Positions 1-15,100 of a stretch of 64,000 nt of DNA are shown here, in pieces. The notes beneath the pieces were generated by a model, which saw only the letters and a list, made by a program, of their open reading frames with translations, did not search any database and had not been told where the DNA came from. Source of the DNA: CBDCVN01 sp965223045 (GTDB lineage Bacteria; Deinococcota; Deinococci; Deinococcales; Trueperaceae); assembly GCA_965223045.1 (NCBI GenBank), contig CBDCVN010000013.1, forward strand, positions 1 through 64,000, in the 5' to 3' direction. Position 1 is the stretch's first letter; each line of letters starts with the position of its first letter. Both the position numbers and the translations under genes were made by a program.

Positions 1-3000
1 AGATGATCAGTTTGGTGATATATCAGGAAGCTGTGATATCAACGGTGATGGAGTGGTAGATGTTCTTGATACTTTACCAGCGACACTTTTAGCAGGTGAA
101 TCATTCACATGTGTCTTTAGCGAAGTTATAAATGGAAACGCAGGGGATACACACACGAATGTAGTAACAGCATCAGGAACGGATGATGATGGTAATCCAG
201 TAGAAGACAGTGATGATGCAGTAGTAACGATCACAGATGTACCAGCAGATATAAACGTAACGAAGACAGCAAACCCAACTGAAATAGCAGAACCTGGAGG
301 CACAGTAGAATTTACAGTACTAGTAGAGAATGATAGTCAAGTAGATTCAATAACAATAAACAGTGTTATAGATGATCAGTTTGGTGATATATCAGGAAGC
401 TGTGATATCAACGGTGATGGAGTGGTAGATGTTCTTGATACTTTACCAGCGACACTTTTAGCAGGTGAATCATTCACATGTGTCTTTAGCGAAGTTATAA
501 ATGGAAACGCAGGGGATACACACACGAATGTAGTAACAGCATCAGGAACGGATGATGATGGTAATCCAGTAGAAGACAGTGATGATGCAGTAGTAACGAT
601 CACAGATGTACCAGCAGATATAAACGTAACGAAGACAGCAAACCCAACTGAAATAGCAGAACCTGGAGGCACAGTAGAATTTACAGTACTAGTAGAGAAT
701 GATAGTCAAGTAGATTCAATAACAATAAACAGTGTTATAGATGATCAGTTTGGTGATATATCAGGAAGCTGTGATATCAACGGTGATGGAGTGGTAGATG
801 TTCTTGATACTTTACCAGCGACACTTTTAGCAGGTGAATCATTCACATGTGTCTTTAGCGAAGTTATAAATGGAAACGCAGGGGATACACACACGAATGT
901 AGTAACAGCATCAGGAACGGATGATGATGGTAATCCAGTAGAAGACAGTGATGATGCAGTAGTAACGATCACAGATGTACCAGCAGATATAAACGTAACG
1001 AAGACAGCAAACCCAACTGAAATAGCAGAACCTGGAGGCACAGTAGAATTTACAGTACTAGTAGAGAATGATAGTCAAGTAGATTCAATAACAATAAACA
1101 GTGTTATAGATGATCAGTTTGGTGATATATCAGGAAGCTGTGATATCAACGGTGATGGAGTGGTAGATGTTCTTGATACTTTACCAGCGACACTTTTAGC
1201 AGGTGAATCATTCACATGTGTCTTTAGCGAAGTTATAAATGGAAACGCAGGGGATACACACACGAATGTAGTAACAGCATCAGGAACGGATGATGATGGT
1301 AATCCAGTAGAAGACAGTGATGATGCAGTAGTAACGATCACAGATGTACCAGCAGATATAAACGTAACGAAGACAGCAAACCCAACTGAAATAGCAGAAC
1401 CTGGAGGCACAGTAGAATTTACAGTACTAGTAGAGAATGATAGTCAAGTAGATTCAATAACAATAAACAGTGTTATAGATGATCAGTTTGGTGATATATC
1501 AGGAAGCTGTGATATCAACGGTGATGGAGTGGTAGATGTTCTTGATACTTTACCAGCGACACTTTTAGCAGGTGAATCATTCACATGTGTCTTTAGCGAA
1601 GTTATAAATGGAAACGCAGGGGATACACACACGAATGTAGTAACAGCATCAGGAACGGATGATGATGGTAATCCAGTAGAAGACAGTGATGATGCAGTAG
1701 TAACGATCACAGATGTACCAGCAGATATAAACGTAACGAAGACAGCAAACCCAACTGAAATAGCAGAACCTGGAGGCACAGTAGAATTTACAGTACTAGT
1801 AGAGAATGATAGTCAAGTAGATTCAATAACAATAAACAGTGTTATAGATGATCAGTTTGGTGATATATCAGGAAGCTGTGATATCAACGGTGATGGAGTG
1901 GTAGATGTTCTTGATACTTTACCAGCGACACTTTTAGCAGGTGAATCATTCACATGTGTCTTTAGCGAAGTTATAAATGGAAACGCAGGGGATACACACA
2001 CGAATGTAGTAACAGCATCAGGAACGGATGATGATGGTAATCCAGTAGAAGACAGTGATGATGCAGTAGTAACGATCACAGATGTACCAGCAGATATAAA
2101 CGTAACGAAGACAGCAAACCCAACTGAAATAGCAGAACCTGGAGGCACAGTAGAATTTACAGTACTAGTAGAGAATGATAGTCAAGTAGATTCAATAACA
2201 ATAAACAGTGTTATAGATGATCAGTTTGGTGATATATCAGGAAGCTGTGATATCAACGGTGATGGAGTGGTAGATGTTCTTGATACTTTACCAGCGACAC
2301 TTTTAGCAGGTGAATCATTCACATGTGTCTTTAGCGAAGTTATAAATGGAAACGCAGGGGATACACACACGAATGTAGTAACAGCATCAGGAACGGATGA
2401 TGATGGTAATCCAGTAGAAGACAGTGATGATGCAGTAGTAACGATCACAGATGTACCAGCAGATATAAACGTAACGAAGACAGCAAACCCAACTGAAATA
2501 GCAGAACCTGGAGGCACAGTAGAATTTACAGTACTAGTAGAGAATGATAGTCAAGTAGATTCAATAACAATAAACAGTGTTATAGATGATCAGTTTGGTG
2601 ATATATCAGGAAGCTGTGATATCAACGGTGATGGAGTGGTAGATGTTCTTGATACTTTACCAGCGACACTTTTAGCAGGTGAATCATTCACATGTGTCTT
2701 TAGCGAAGTTATAAATGGAAACGCAGGGGATACACACACGAATGTAGTAACAGCATCAGGAACGGATGATGATGGTAATCCAGTAGAAGACAGTGATGAT
2801 GCAGTAGTAACGATCACAGATGTACCAGCAGATATAAACGTAACGAAGACAGCAAACCCAACTGAAATAGCAGAACCTGGAGGCACAGTAGAATTTACAG
2901 TACTAGTAGAGAATGATAGTCAAGTAGATTCAATAACAATAAACAGTGTTATAGATGATCAGTTTGGTGATATATCAGGAAGCTGTGATATCAACGGTGA

Positions 3001-6000
3001 TGGAGTGGTAGATGTTCTTGATACTTTACCAGCGACACTTTTAGCAGGTGAATCATTCACATGTGTCTTTAGCGAAGTTATAAATGGAAACGCAGGGGAT
3101 ACACACACGAATGTAGTAACAGCATCAGGAACGGATGATGATGGTAATCCAGTAGAAGACAGTGATGATGCAGTAGTAACGATCACAGATGTACCAGCAG
3201 ATATAAACGTAACGAAGACAGCAAACCCAACTGAAATAGCAGAACCTGGAGGCACAGTAGAATTTACAGTACTAGTAGAGAATGATAGTCAAGTAGATTC
3301 AATAACAATAAACAGTGTTATAGATGATCAGTTTGGTGATATATCAGGAAGCTGTGATATCAACGGTGATGGAGTGGTAGATGTTCTTGATACTTTACCA
3401 GCGACACTTTTAGCAGGTGAATCATTCACATGTGTCTTTAGCGAAGTTATAAATGGAAACGCAGGGGATACACACACGAATGTAGTAACAGCATCAGGAA
3501 CGGATGATGATGGTAATCCAGTAGAAGACAGTGATGATGCAGTAGTAACGATCACAGATGTACCAGCAGATATAAACGTAACGAAGACAGCAAACCCAAC
3601 TGAAATAGCAGAACCTGGAGGCACAGTAGAATTTACAGTACTAGTAGAGAATGATAGTCAAGTAGATTCAATAACAATAAACAGTGTTATAGATGATCAG
3701 TTTGGTGATATATCAGGAAGCTGTGATATCAACGGTGATGGAGTGGTAGATGTTCTTGATACTTTACCAGCGACACTTTTAGCAGGTGAATCATTCACAT
3801 GTGTCTTTAGCGAAGTTATAAATGGAAACGCAGGGGATACACACACGAATGTAGTAACAGCATCAGGAACGGATGATGATGGTAATCCAGTAGAAGACAG
3901 TGATGATGCAGTAGTAACGATCACAGATGTACCAGCAGATATAAACGTAACGAAGACAGCAAACCCAACTGAAATAGCAGAACCTGGAGGCACAGTAGAA
4001 TTTACAGTACTAGTAGAGAATGATAGTCAAGTAGATTCAATAACAATAAACAGTGTTATAGATGATCAGTTTGGTGATATATCAGGAAGCTGTGATATCA
4101 ACGGTGATGGAGTGGTAGATGTTCTTGATACTTTACCAGCGACACTTTTAGCAGGTGAATCATTCACATGTGTCTTTAGCGAAGTTATAAATGGAAACGC
4201 AGGGGATACACACACGAATGTAGTAACAGCATCAGGAACGGATGATGATGGTAATCCAGTAGAAGACAGTGATGATGCAGTAGTAACGATCACAGATGTA
4301 CCAGCAGATATAAACGTAACGAAGACAGCAAACCCAACTGAAATAGCAGAACCTGGAGGCACAGTAGAATTTACAGTACTAGTAGAGAATGATAGTCAAG
4401 TAGATTCAATAACAATAAACAGTGTTATAGATGATCAGTTTGGTGATATATCAGGAAGCTGTGATATCAACGGTGATGGAGTGGTAGATGTTCTTGATAC
4501 TTTACCAGCGACACTTTTAGCAGGTGAATCATTCACATGTGTCTTTAGCGAAGTTATAAATGGAAACGCAGGGGATACACACACGAATGTAGTAACAGCA
4601 TCAGGAACGGATGATGATGGTAATCCAGTAGAAGACAGTGATGATGCAGTAGTAACGATCACAGATGTACCAGCAGATATAAACGTAACGAAGACAGCAA
4701 ACCCAACTGAAATAGCAGAACCTGGAGGCACAGTAGAATTTACAGTACTAGTAGAGAATGATAGTCAAGTAGATTCAATAACAATAAACAGTGTTATAGA
4801 TGATCAGTTTGGTGATATATCAGGAAGCTGTGATATCAACGGTGATGGAGTGGTAGATGTTCTTGATACTTTACCAGCGACACTTTTAGCAGGTGAATCA
4901 TTCACATGTGTCTTTAGCGAAGTTATAAATGGAAACGCAGGGGATACACACACGAATGTAGTAACAGCATCAGGAACGGATGATGATGGTAATCCAGTAG
5001 AAGACAGTGATGATGCAGTAGTAACGATCACAGATGTACCAGCAGATATAAACGTAACGAAGACAGCAAACCCAACTGAAATAGCAGAACCTGGAGGCAC
5101 AGTAGAATTTACAGTACTAGTAGAGAATGATAGTCAAGTAGATTCAATAACAATAAACAGTGTTATAGATGATCAGTTTGGTGATATATCAGGAAGCTGT
5201 GATATCAACGGTGATGGAGTGGTAGATGTTCTTGATACTTTACCAGCGACACTTTTAGCAGGTGAATCATTCACATGTGTCTTTAGCGAAGTTATAAATG
5301 GAAACGCAGGGGATACACACACGAATGTAGTAACAGCATCAGGAACGGATGATGATGGTAATCCAGTAGAAGACAGTGATGATGCAGTAGTAACGATCAC
5401 AGATGTACCAGCAGATATAAACGTAACGAAGACAGCAAACCCAACTGAAATAGCAGAACCTGGAGGCACAGTAGAATTTACAGTACTAGTAGAGAATGAT
5501 AGTCAAGTAGATTCAATAACAATAAACAGTGTTATAGATGATCAGTTTGGTGATATATCAGGAAGCTGTGATATCAACGGTGATGGAGTGGTAGATGTTC
5601 TTGATACTTTACCAGCGACACTTTTAGCAGGTGAATCATTCACATGTGTCTTTAGCGAAGTTATAAATGGAAACGCAGGGGATACACACACGAATGTAGT
5701 AACAGCATCAGGAACGGATGATGATGGTAATCCAGTAGAAGACAGTGATGATGCAGTAGTAACGATCACAGATGTACCAGCAGATATAAACGTAACGAAG
5801 ACAGCAAACCCAACTGAAATAGCAGAACCTGGAGGCACAGTAGAATTTACAGTACTAGTAGAGAATGATAGTCAAGTAGATTCAATAACAATAAACAGTG
5901 TTATAGATGATCAGTTTGGTGATATATCAGGAAGCTGTGATATCAACGGTGATGGAGTGGTAGATGTTCTTGATACTTTACCAGCGACACTTTTAGCAGG

Positions 6001-6141
6001 TGAATCATTCACATGTGTCTTTAGCGAAGTTATAAATGGAAACGCAGGGGATACACACACGAATGTAGTAACAGCATCAGGAACGGATGATGATGGTAAT
6101 CCAGTAGAAGACAGTGATGATGCAGTAGTAACGATCACAGA
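1..6141 (+). repeat. Tandem array of 369-bp units (123 aa each), more than 16.6 copies
   Basis: The period is exactly 369 bp; each unit encodes a DUF11-like domain starting INVTKTANPTE and ending ITDVPA, with one calcium-type loop (DINGDGVVD) and two cysteines. The copies look nucleotide-identical: the coding frame and an antisense frame both translate identically in every copy. The array leaves the window at its left edge. It ends at 6141, where the last copy switches within the codon after ATCACAGA into the next array. Confidence 0.95.
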
Positions 6142-9100
6142 CCCTCTAACTGGCAGCATAGGAGATAGGGTATGGGAAGACACCAATGGAGACGGAGTCC
6201 AAGACCCAACTGAAGCAGGAATAAATGGAGTCACAGTAGACTTAATAGATGCTAGTGGTACAGTAATAGATACTCAAATCACAGCAGGAGATGGAGACTA
6301 TGACTTCACAGGGTTAGGATCAGGAAACTACACAGTAGATGTCACAGATACAGGAAATGTACTAACAAACTATGACATCACAACAAATAACGATCCACTG
6401 GCAGTAAGTCTAGGAGTAGGAGAAGACTACAACGATGCAGACTTTGGCTACATAGATCCAGAACCAGTAGCAAATGATGATAGTGAAACAACAACAGTAG
6501 ATACCCCAGTAGAGATAGACATACTGGATAATGATGAAATAAACATAGTTCCAGACGAGTTAGACGTCATAAATTTACCAGATGGACAAAATGGCTTAAA
6601 AGAACCAGATAATGGAACAGTAACTTTACTAGATCCAAATAACACACCAAATGACCCAAGTGATGATGTAGTAGAGTACACACCAGATGCTGGATTTATA
6701 GGAACAGATACATTCGAATACGAGATCTGTGATGATGACCTGAATCCTGATTGCGATACAGCGACAGTAACCGTAACCATAAGAGATCCAAATGAAGGCA
6801 GCATAGGAGATAGGGTATGGGAAGACACCAATGGAGACGGAGTCCAAGACCCAACTGAAGCAGGAATAAATGGAGTCACAGTAGACTTAATAGATGCTAG
6901 TGGTACAGTAATAGATACTCAAATCACAGCAGGAGATGGAGACTATGACTTCACAGGGTTAGGATCAGGAAACTACACAGTAGATGTCACAGATACAGGA
7001 AATGTACTAACAAACTATGACATCACAACAAATAACGATCCACTGGCAGTAAGTCTAGGAGTAGGAGAAGACTACAACGATGCAGACTTTGGCTACATAG
7101 ATCCAGAACCAGTAGCAAATGATGATAGTGAAACAACAACAGTAGATACCCCAGTAGAGATAGACATACTGGATAATGATGAAATAAACATAGTTCCAGA
7201 CGAGTTAGACGTCATAAATTTACCAGATGGACAAAATGGCTTAAAAGAACCAGATAATGGAACAGTAACTTTACTAGATCCAAATAACACACCAAATGAC
7301 CCAAGTGATGATGTAGTAGAGTACACACCAGATGCTGGATTTATAGGAACAGATACATTCGAATACGAGATCTGTGATGATGACCTGAATCCTGATTGCG
7401 ATACAGCGACAGTAACCGTAACCATAAGAGATCCAAATGAAGGCAGCATAGGAGATAGGGTATGGGAAGACACCAATGGAGACGGAGTCCAAGACCCAAC
7501 TGAAGCAGGAATAAATGGAGTCACAGTAGACTTAATAGATGCTAGTGGTACAGTAATAGATACTCAAATCACAGCAGGAGATGGAGACTATGACTTCACA
7601 GGGTTAGGATCAGGAAACTACACAGTAGATGTCACAGATACAGGAAATGTACTAACAAACTATGACATCACAACAAATAACGATCCACTGGCAGTAAGTC
7701 TAGGAGTAGGAGAAGACTACAACGATGCAGACTTTGGCTACATAGATCCAGAACCAGTAGCAAATGATGATAGTGAAACAACAACAGTAGATACCCCAGT
7801 AGAGATAGACATACTGGATAATGATGAAATAAACATAGTTCCAGACGAGTTAGACGTCATAAATTTACCAGATGGACAAAATGGCTTAAAAGAACCAGAT
7901 AATGGAACAGTAACTTTACTAGATCCAAATAACACACCAAATGACCCAAGTGATGATGTAGTAGAGTACACACCAGATGCTGGATTTATAGGAACAGATA
8001 CATTCGAATACGAGATCTGTGATGATGACCTGAATCCTGATTGCGATACAGCGACAGTAACCGTAACCATAAGAGATCCAAATGAAGGCAGCATAGGAGA
8101 TAGGGTATGGGAAGACACCAATGGAGACGGAGTCCAAGACCCAACTGAAGCAGGAATAAATGGAGTCACAGTAGACTTAATAGATGCTAGTGGTACAGTA
8201 ATAGATACTCAAATCACAGCAGGAGATGGAGACTATGACTTCACAGGGTTAGGATCAGGAAACTACACAGTAGATGTCACAGATACAGGAAATGTACTAA
8301 CAAACTATGACATCACAACAAATAACGATCCACTGGCAGTAAGTCTAGGAGTAGGAGAAGACTACAACGATGCAGACTTTGGCTACATAGATCCAGAACC
8401 AGTAGCAAATGATGATAGTGAAACAACAACAGTAGATACCCCAGTAGAGATAGACATACTGGATAATGATGAAATAAACATAGTTCCAGACGAGTTAGAC
8501 GTCATAAATTTACCAGATGGACAAAATGGCTTAAAAGAACCAGATAATGGAACAGTAACTTTACTAGATCCAAATAACACACCAAATGACCCAAGTGATG
8601 ATGTAGTAGAGTACACACCAGATGCTGGATTTATAGGAACAGATACATTCGAATACGAGATCTGTGATGATGACCTGAATCCTGATTGCGATACAGCGAC
8701 AGTAACCGTAACCATAAGAGATCCAAATGAAGGCAGCATAGGAGATAGGGTATGGGAAGACACCAATGGAGACGGAGTCCAAGACCCAACTGAAGCAGGA
8801 ATAAATGGAGTCACAGTAGACTTAATAGATGCTAGTGGTACAGTAATAGATACTCAAATCACAGCAGGAGATGGAGACTATGACTTCACAGGGTTAGGAT
8901 CAGGAAACTACACAGTAGATGTCACAGATACAGGAAATGTACTAACAAACTATGACATCACAACAAATAACGATCCACTGGCAGTAAGTCTAGGAGTAGG
9001 AGAAGACTACAACGATGCAGACTTTGGCTACATAGATCCAGAACCAGTAGCAAATGATGATAGTGAAACAACAACAGTAGATACCCCAGTAGAGATAGAC

Positions 9101-12100
9101 ATACTGGATAATGATGAAATAAACATAGTTCCAGACGAGTTAGACGTCATAAATTTACCAGATGGACAAAATGGCTTAAAAGAACCAGATAATGGAACAG
9201 TAACTTTACTAGATCCAAATAACACACCAAATGACCCAAGTGATGATGTAGTAGAGTACACACCAGATGCTGGATTTATAGGAACAGATACATTCGAATA
9301 CGAGATCTGTGATGATGACCTGAATCCTGATTGCGATACAGCGACAGTAACCGTAACCATAAGAGATCCAAATGAAGGCAGCATAGGAGATAGGGTATGG
9401 GAAGACACCAATGGAGACGGAGTCCAAGACCCAACTGAAGCAGGAATAAATGGAGTCACAGTAGACTTAATAGATGCTAGTGGTACAGTAATAGATACTC
9501 AAATCACAGCAGGAGATGGAGACTATGACTTCACAGGGTTAGGATCAGGAAACTACACAGTAGATGTCACAGATACAGGAAATGTACTAACAAACTATGA
9601 CATCACAACAAATAACGATCCACTGGCAGTAAGTCTAGGAGTAGGAGAAGACTACAACGATGCAGACTTTGGCTACATAGATCCAGAACCAGTAGCAAAT
9701 GATGATAGTGAAACAACAACAGTAGATACCCCAGTAGAGATAGACATACTGGATAATGATGAAATAAACATAGTTCCAGACGAGTTAGACGTCATAAATT
9801 TACCAGATGGACAAAATGGCTTAAAAGAACCAGATAATGGAACAGTAACTTTACTAGATCCAAATAACACACCAAATGACCCAAGTGATGATGTAGTAGA
9901 GTACACACCAGATGCTGGATTTATAGGAACAGATACATTCGAATACGAGATCTGTGATGATGACCTGAATCCTGATTGCGATACAGCGACAGTAACCGTA
10001 ACCATAAGAGATCCAAATGAAGGCAGCATAGGAGATAGGGTATGGGAAGACACCAATGGAGACGGAGTCCAAGACCCAACTGAAGCAGGAATAAATGGAG
10101 TCACAGTAGACTTAATAGATGCTAGTGGTACAGTAATAGATACTCAAATCACAGCAGGAGATGGAGACTATGACTTCACAGGGTTAGGATCAGGAAACTA
10201 CACAGTAGATGTCACAGATACAGGAAATGTACTAACAAACTATGACATCACAACAAATAACGATCCACTGGCAGTAAGTCTAGGAGTAGGAGAAGACTAC
10301 AACGATGCAGACTTTGGCTACATAGATCCAGAACCAGTAGCAAATGATGATAGTGAAACAACAACAGTAGATACCCCAGTAGAGATAGACATACTGGATA
10401 ATGATGAAATAAACATAGTTCCAGACGAGTTAGACGTCATAAATTTACCAGATGGACAAAATGGCTTAAAAGAACCAGATAATGGAACAGTAACTTTACT
10501 AGATCCAAATAACACACCAAATGACCCAAGTGATGATGTAGTAGAGTACACACCAGATGCTGGATTTATAGGAACAGATACATTCGAATACGAGATCTGT
10601 GATGATGACCTGAATCCTGATTGCGATACAGCGACAGTAACCGTAACCATAAGAGATCCAAATGAAGGCAGCATAGGAGATAGGGTATGGGAAGACACCA
10701 ATGGAGACGGAGTCCAAGACCCAACTGAAGCAGGAATAAATGGAGTCACAGTAGACTTAATAGATGCTAGTGGTACAGTAATAGATACTCAAATCACAGC
10801 AGGAGATGGAGACTATGACTTCACAGGGTTAGGATCAGGAAACTACACAGTAGATGTCACAGATACAGGAAATGTACTAACAAACTATGACATCACAACA
10901 AATAACGATCCACTGGCAGTAAGTCTAGGAGTAGGAGAAGACTACAACGATGCAGACTTTGGCTACATAGATCCAGAACCAGTAGCAAATGATGATAGTG
11001 AAACAACAACAGTAGATACCCCAGTAGAGATAGACATACTGGATAATGATGAAATAAACATAGTTCCAGACGAGTTAGACGTCATAAATTTACCAGATGG
11101 ACAAAATGGCTTAAAAGAACCAGATAATGGAACAGTAACTTTACTAGATCCAAATAACACACCAAATGACCCAAGTGATGATGTAGTAGAGTACACACCA
11201 GATGCTGGATTTATAGGAACAGATACATTCGAATACGAGATCTGTGATGATGACCTGAATCCTGATTGCGATACAGCGACAGTAACCGTAACCATAAGAG
11301 ATCCAAATGAAGGCAGCATAGGAGATAGGGTATGGGAAGACACCAATGGAGACGGAGTCCAAGACCCAACTGAAGCAGGAATAAATGGAGTCACAGTAGA
11401 CTTAATAGATGCTAGTGGTACAGTAATAGATACTCAAATCACAGCAGGAGATGGAGACTATGACTTCACAGGGTTAGGATCAGGAAACTACACAGTAGAT
11501 GTCACAGATACAGGAAATGTACTAACAAACTATGACATCACAACAAATAACGATCCACTGGCAGTAAGTCTAGGAGTAGGAGAAGACTACAACGATGCAG
11601 ACTTTGGCTACATAGATCCAGAACCAGTAGCAAATGATGATAGTGAAACAACAACAGTAGATACCCCAGTAGAGATAGACATACTGGATAATGATGAAAT
11701 AAACATAGTTCCAGACGAGTTAGACGTCATAAATTTACCAGATGGACAAAATGGCTTAAAAGAACCAGATAATGGAACAGTAACTTTACTAGATCCAAAT
11801 AACACACCAAATGACCCAAGTGATGATGTAGTAGAGTACACACCAGATGCTGGATTTATAGGAACAGATACATTCGAATACGAGATCTGTGATGATGACC
11901 TGAATCCTGATTGCGATACAGCGACAGTAACCGTAACCATAAGAGATCCAAATGAAGGCAGCATAGGAGATAGGGTATGGGAAGACACCAATGGAGACGG
12001 AGTCCAAGACCCAACTGAAGCAGGAATAAATGGAGTCACAGTAGACTTAATAGATGCTAGTGGTACAGTAATAGATACTCAAATCACAGCAGGAGATGGA

Positions 12101-15100
12101 GACTATGACTTCACAGGGTTAGGATCAGGAAACTACACAGTAGATGTCACAGATACAGGAAATGTACTAACAAACTATGACATCACAACAAATAACGATC
12201 CACTGGCAGTAAGTCTAGGAGTAGGAGAAGACTACAACGATGCAGACTTTGGCTACATAGATCCAGAACCAGTAGCAAATGATGATAGTGAAACAACAAC
12301 AGTAGATACCCCAGTAGAGATAGACATACTGGATAATGATGAAATAAACATAGTTCCAGACGAGTTAGACGTCATAAATTTACCAGATGGACAAAATGGC
12401 TTAAAAGAACCAGATAATGGAACAGTAACTTTACTAGATCCAAATAACACACCAAATGACCCAAGTGATGATGTAGTAGAGTACACACCAGATGCTGGAT
12501 TTATAGGAACAGATACATTCGAATACGAGATCTGTGATGATGACCTGAATCCTGATTGCGATACAGCGACAGTAACCGTAACCATAAGAGATCCAAATGA
12601 AGGCAGCATAGGAGATAGGGTATGGGAAGACACCAATGGAGACGGAGTCCAAGACCCAACTGAAGCAGGAATAAATGGAGTCACAGTAGACTTAATAGAT
12701 GCTAGTGGTACAGTAATAGATACTCAAATCACAGCAGGAGATGGAGACTATGACTTCACAGGGTTAGGATCAGGAAACTACACAGTAGATGTCACAGATA
12801 CAGGAAATGTACTAACAAACTATGACATCACAACAAATAACGATCCACTGGCAGTAAGTCTAGGAGTAGGAGAAGACTACAACGATGCAGACTTTGGCTA
12901 CATAGATCCAGAACCAGTAGCAGATGATGATAGTGAAACAACAACAGTAGATACCCCAGTAGAGATAGACGTACTGGATAATGATGATATAAACATTGCC
13001 CCAGACGAACTAGCTAGTGTGGATCTGCCAAGCCCAACAACAAGTGAAGGTGGAACGGTAAGTGTAAATGATAATGGCACCCCAGGTGATCCAACAGATG
13101 ACTTTGTAGATTACACACCAGATGCTGGATTTATAGGAACAGATACATTCGAATACGAGATCTGTGATGACGATCCAAACCCAGACTGTGACACAGCAAC
13201 GATAATTGTATCAGTAGTTGACCCTAACGATGCCAGCATAGGTGACTTTGTATGGGAAGATATTAATGGTAATGGCATTCAAGATACAGGTGAGTTGGGC
13301 GTGCCTGGAGTTATGGTTACTCTTATTGATAGCAACGGTATTGTTTTAGGCACGACAAATACAAATGGAAATGGTGGTTATAGCTTTAATAATCTAGGAT
13401 CTGGTGACTACACAGTTGGTGTGATATTGCCAGATGGTTATATCCTTAGTCCTGCCAACCAAGGTGGTAATGACTCTTTAGATAGTGATGTCAATGTCTT
13501 GGGTCAAGCTGCCGTTACTCTTGCCTCAGGTGAAAATAACGATACAATAGATGCGGGTTTAATACCTCAAGTAGCTAGATTAGTAGCTGACAAAGTAGAT
13601 GATTTGCAAGTTGATGTAAATGGTGATGGACTTGTAAATCCTGGTGATACTATTCGCTATACAGTGATTATTCGTAACATAGGTGATTTGGCAGTTACTG
13701 GTGTGAACTTTAGTGATACTCCTGATCCAAACACAACATTGGTTGTAGGTAGTATCACTACTAGCCAAGGAACAGTTACTTTGGGTAACAATGTAAACGA
13801 AACTAGTGCTGGTGTAGATGTAGGTATAGTTGGCGTGGGTTTGAGCGTAACCATAGAGTTTGACGTAACAGTAAATAACCCACTAGCAGCAGGAGTAACC
13901 CAAGTATCTAACCAAGGCATAGTTAGTGATAATGACCCAGACACACCAGATGAACCAACAGATGACCCAGATGACCCAACCTGTAATCCTGAAAGTGACC
14001 CAGAGTGTACCCCAGATCCTACAGATACACCTATAGAAAGATCACCAGATTTACGCGCTACTAAGGTAGATAGTTTACAAGTAGATGTAAATGGTGATGG
14101 GGCTGTAAACCCCGGCGATACTATCCGTTACATAGTAACCATTAGTAATGTTGGCGATGGAGTAGCTACGGGCGTGAACTTTAGTGATACACCTGATGTG
14201 AATACGATATCAGTAGTAGGTAGTGTAACTACTAGTCAGGGCACTGTGACCTTAGGTAATAGTGCAGACGAAACTAGTGTTGATGTAGATGTAGGTACAG
14301 TGGGTGTGGGCTCGAGCGTAACCATAGAGTTTGATATAACAGTGAATAGTCCCTTACCAGAAGGTGTAACTGAAGTATCGAACCAAGGCATAGTTAATGA
14401 TGATGACCCAGAGACACCAGAGACACCAACGGATGATCCAGATGATCCAACTTGTGATCCTAATGTTGATCAGGATTGTTCACCGGATCCTACAGATACA
14501 CCTGTAGAGAGTGCTCCAGAATTACGCGCTACTAAAGTAGATAGTTTACAAATAGATGTCAATAATAATGGCTTGGTAAATCCTGGTGATACTATCCGTT
14601 ACACAGTAACTATTAGTAATGTTGGTGACAGAGCAGCTACAGGCGTTGACTTTAGTGATACACCTGATGTGAACACGGCACTAGTGGTAGGTAGTGTAAC
14701 TGCTAGTCAGGGTAATGTGACCTTAGGTAATAGTACTGGTGAGACTAGCGTTGGAGTAGATGTAGGTACAGTGGGTGTGGGCTCGAGCGTAACCATAGAG
14801 TTCGATATAACAGTAAATGACCCTCTACCAGAAGGAGTAACTGAAGTATCTAACCAAGGTGTAGTCAGTGATGATGACCCAGACACACCAGATGATCCAA
14901 CAGATGATCCAGATGATCCAACTTGTGATCCTAATGTTGATCAGGATTGTTCACCGGATCCTACAGATACACCGGTAGAAAGGACACCAGAATTACGTGC
15001 CCTTAAAGTAGATAGTTTACAAGTAGATGTAAATAGTGATGGAAATGTAAACCCTGGCGACACCATCCGCTATACAATAACTATTAATAATGTTGGTGAT

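Noticed and set aside
7..13080. Many identical antisense frames of 98, 107, 143, 72 and 60 codons under the arrays
   Set aside because: They repeat with the exact array period, are Ser/Thr/Val-rich complements of the coding strand, and have no ribosome sites; they are shadows of the giant gene.
1..13231. CRISPR array or satellite DNA
   Set aside because: The repeats are 369 and 645 bp, keep one open frame, and have no spacers.
1..13231. Assembly artefact as the sole explanation of the arrays
   Set aside because: Not excluded, but period, frame and junctions are clean, the final copy diverges as expected of a real array edge, and such arrays are known in surface proteins.
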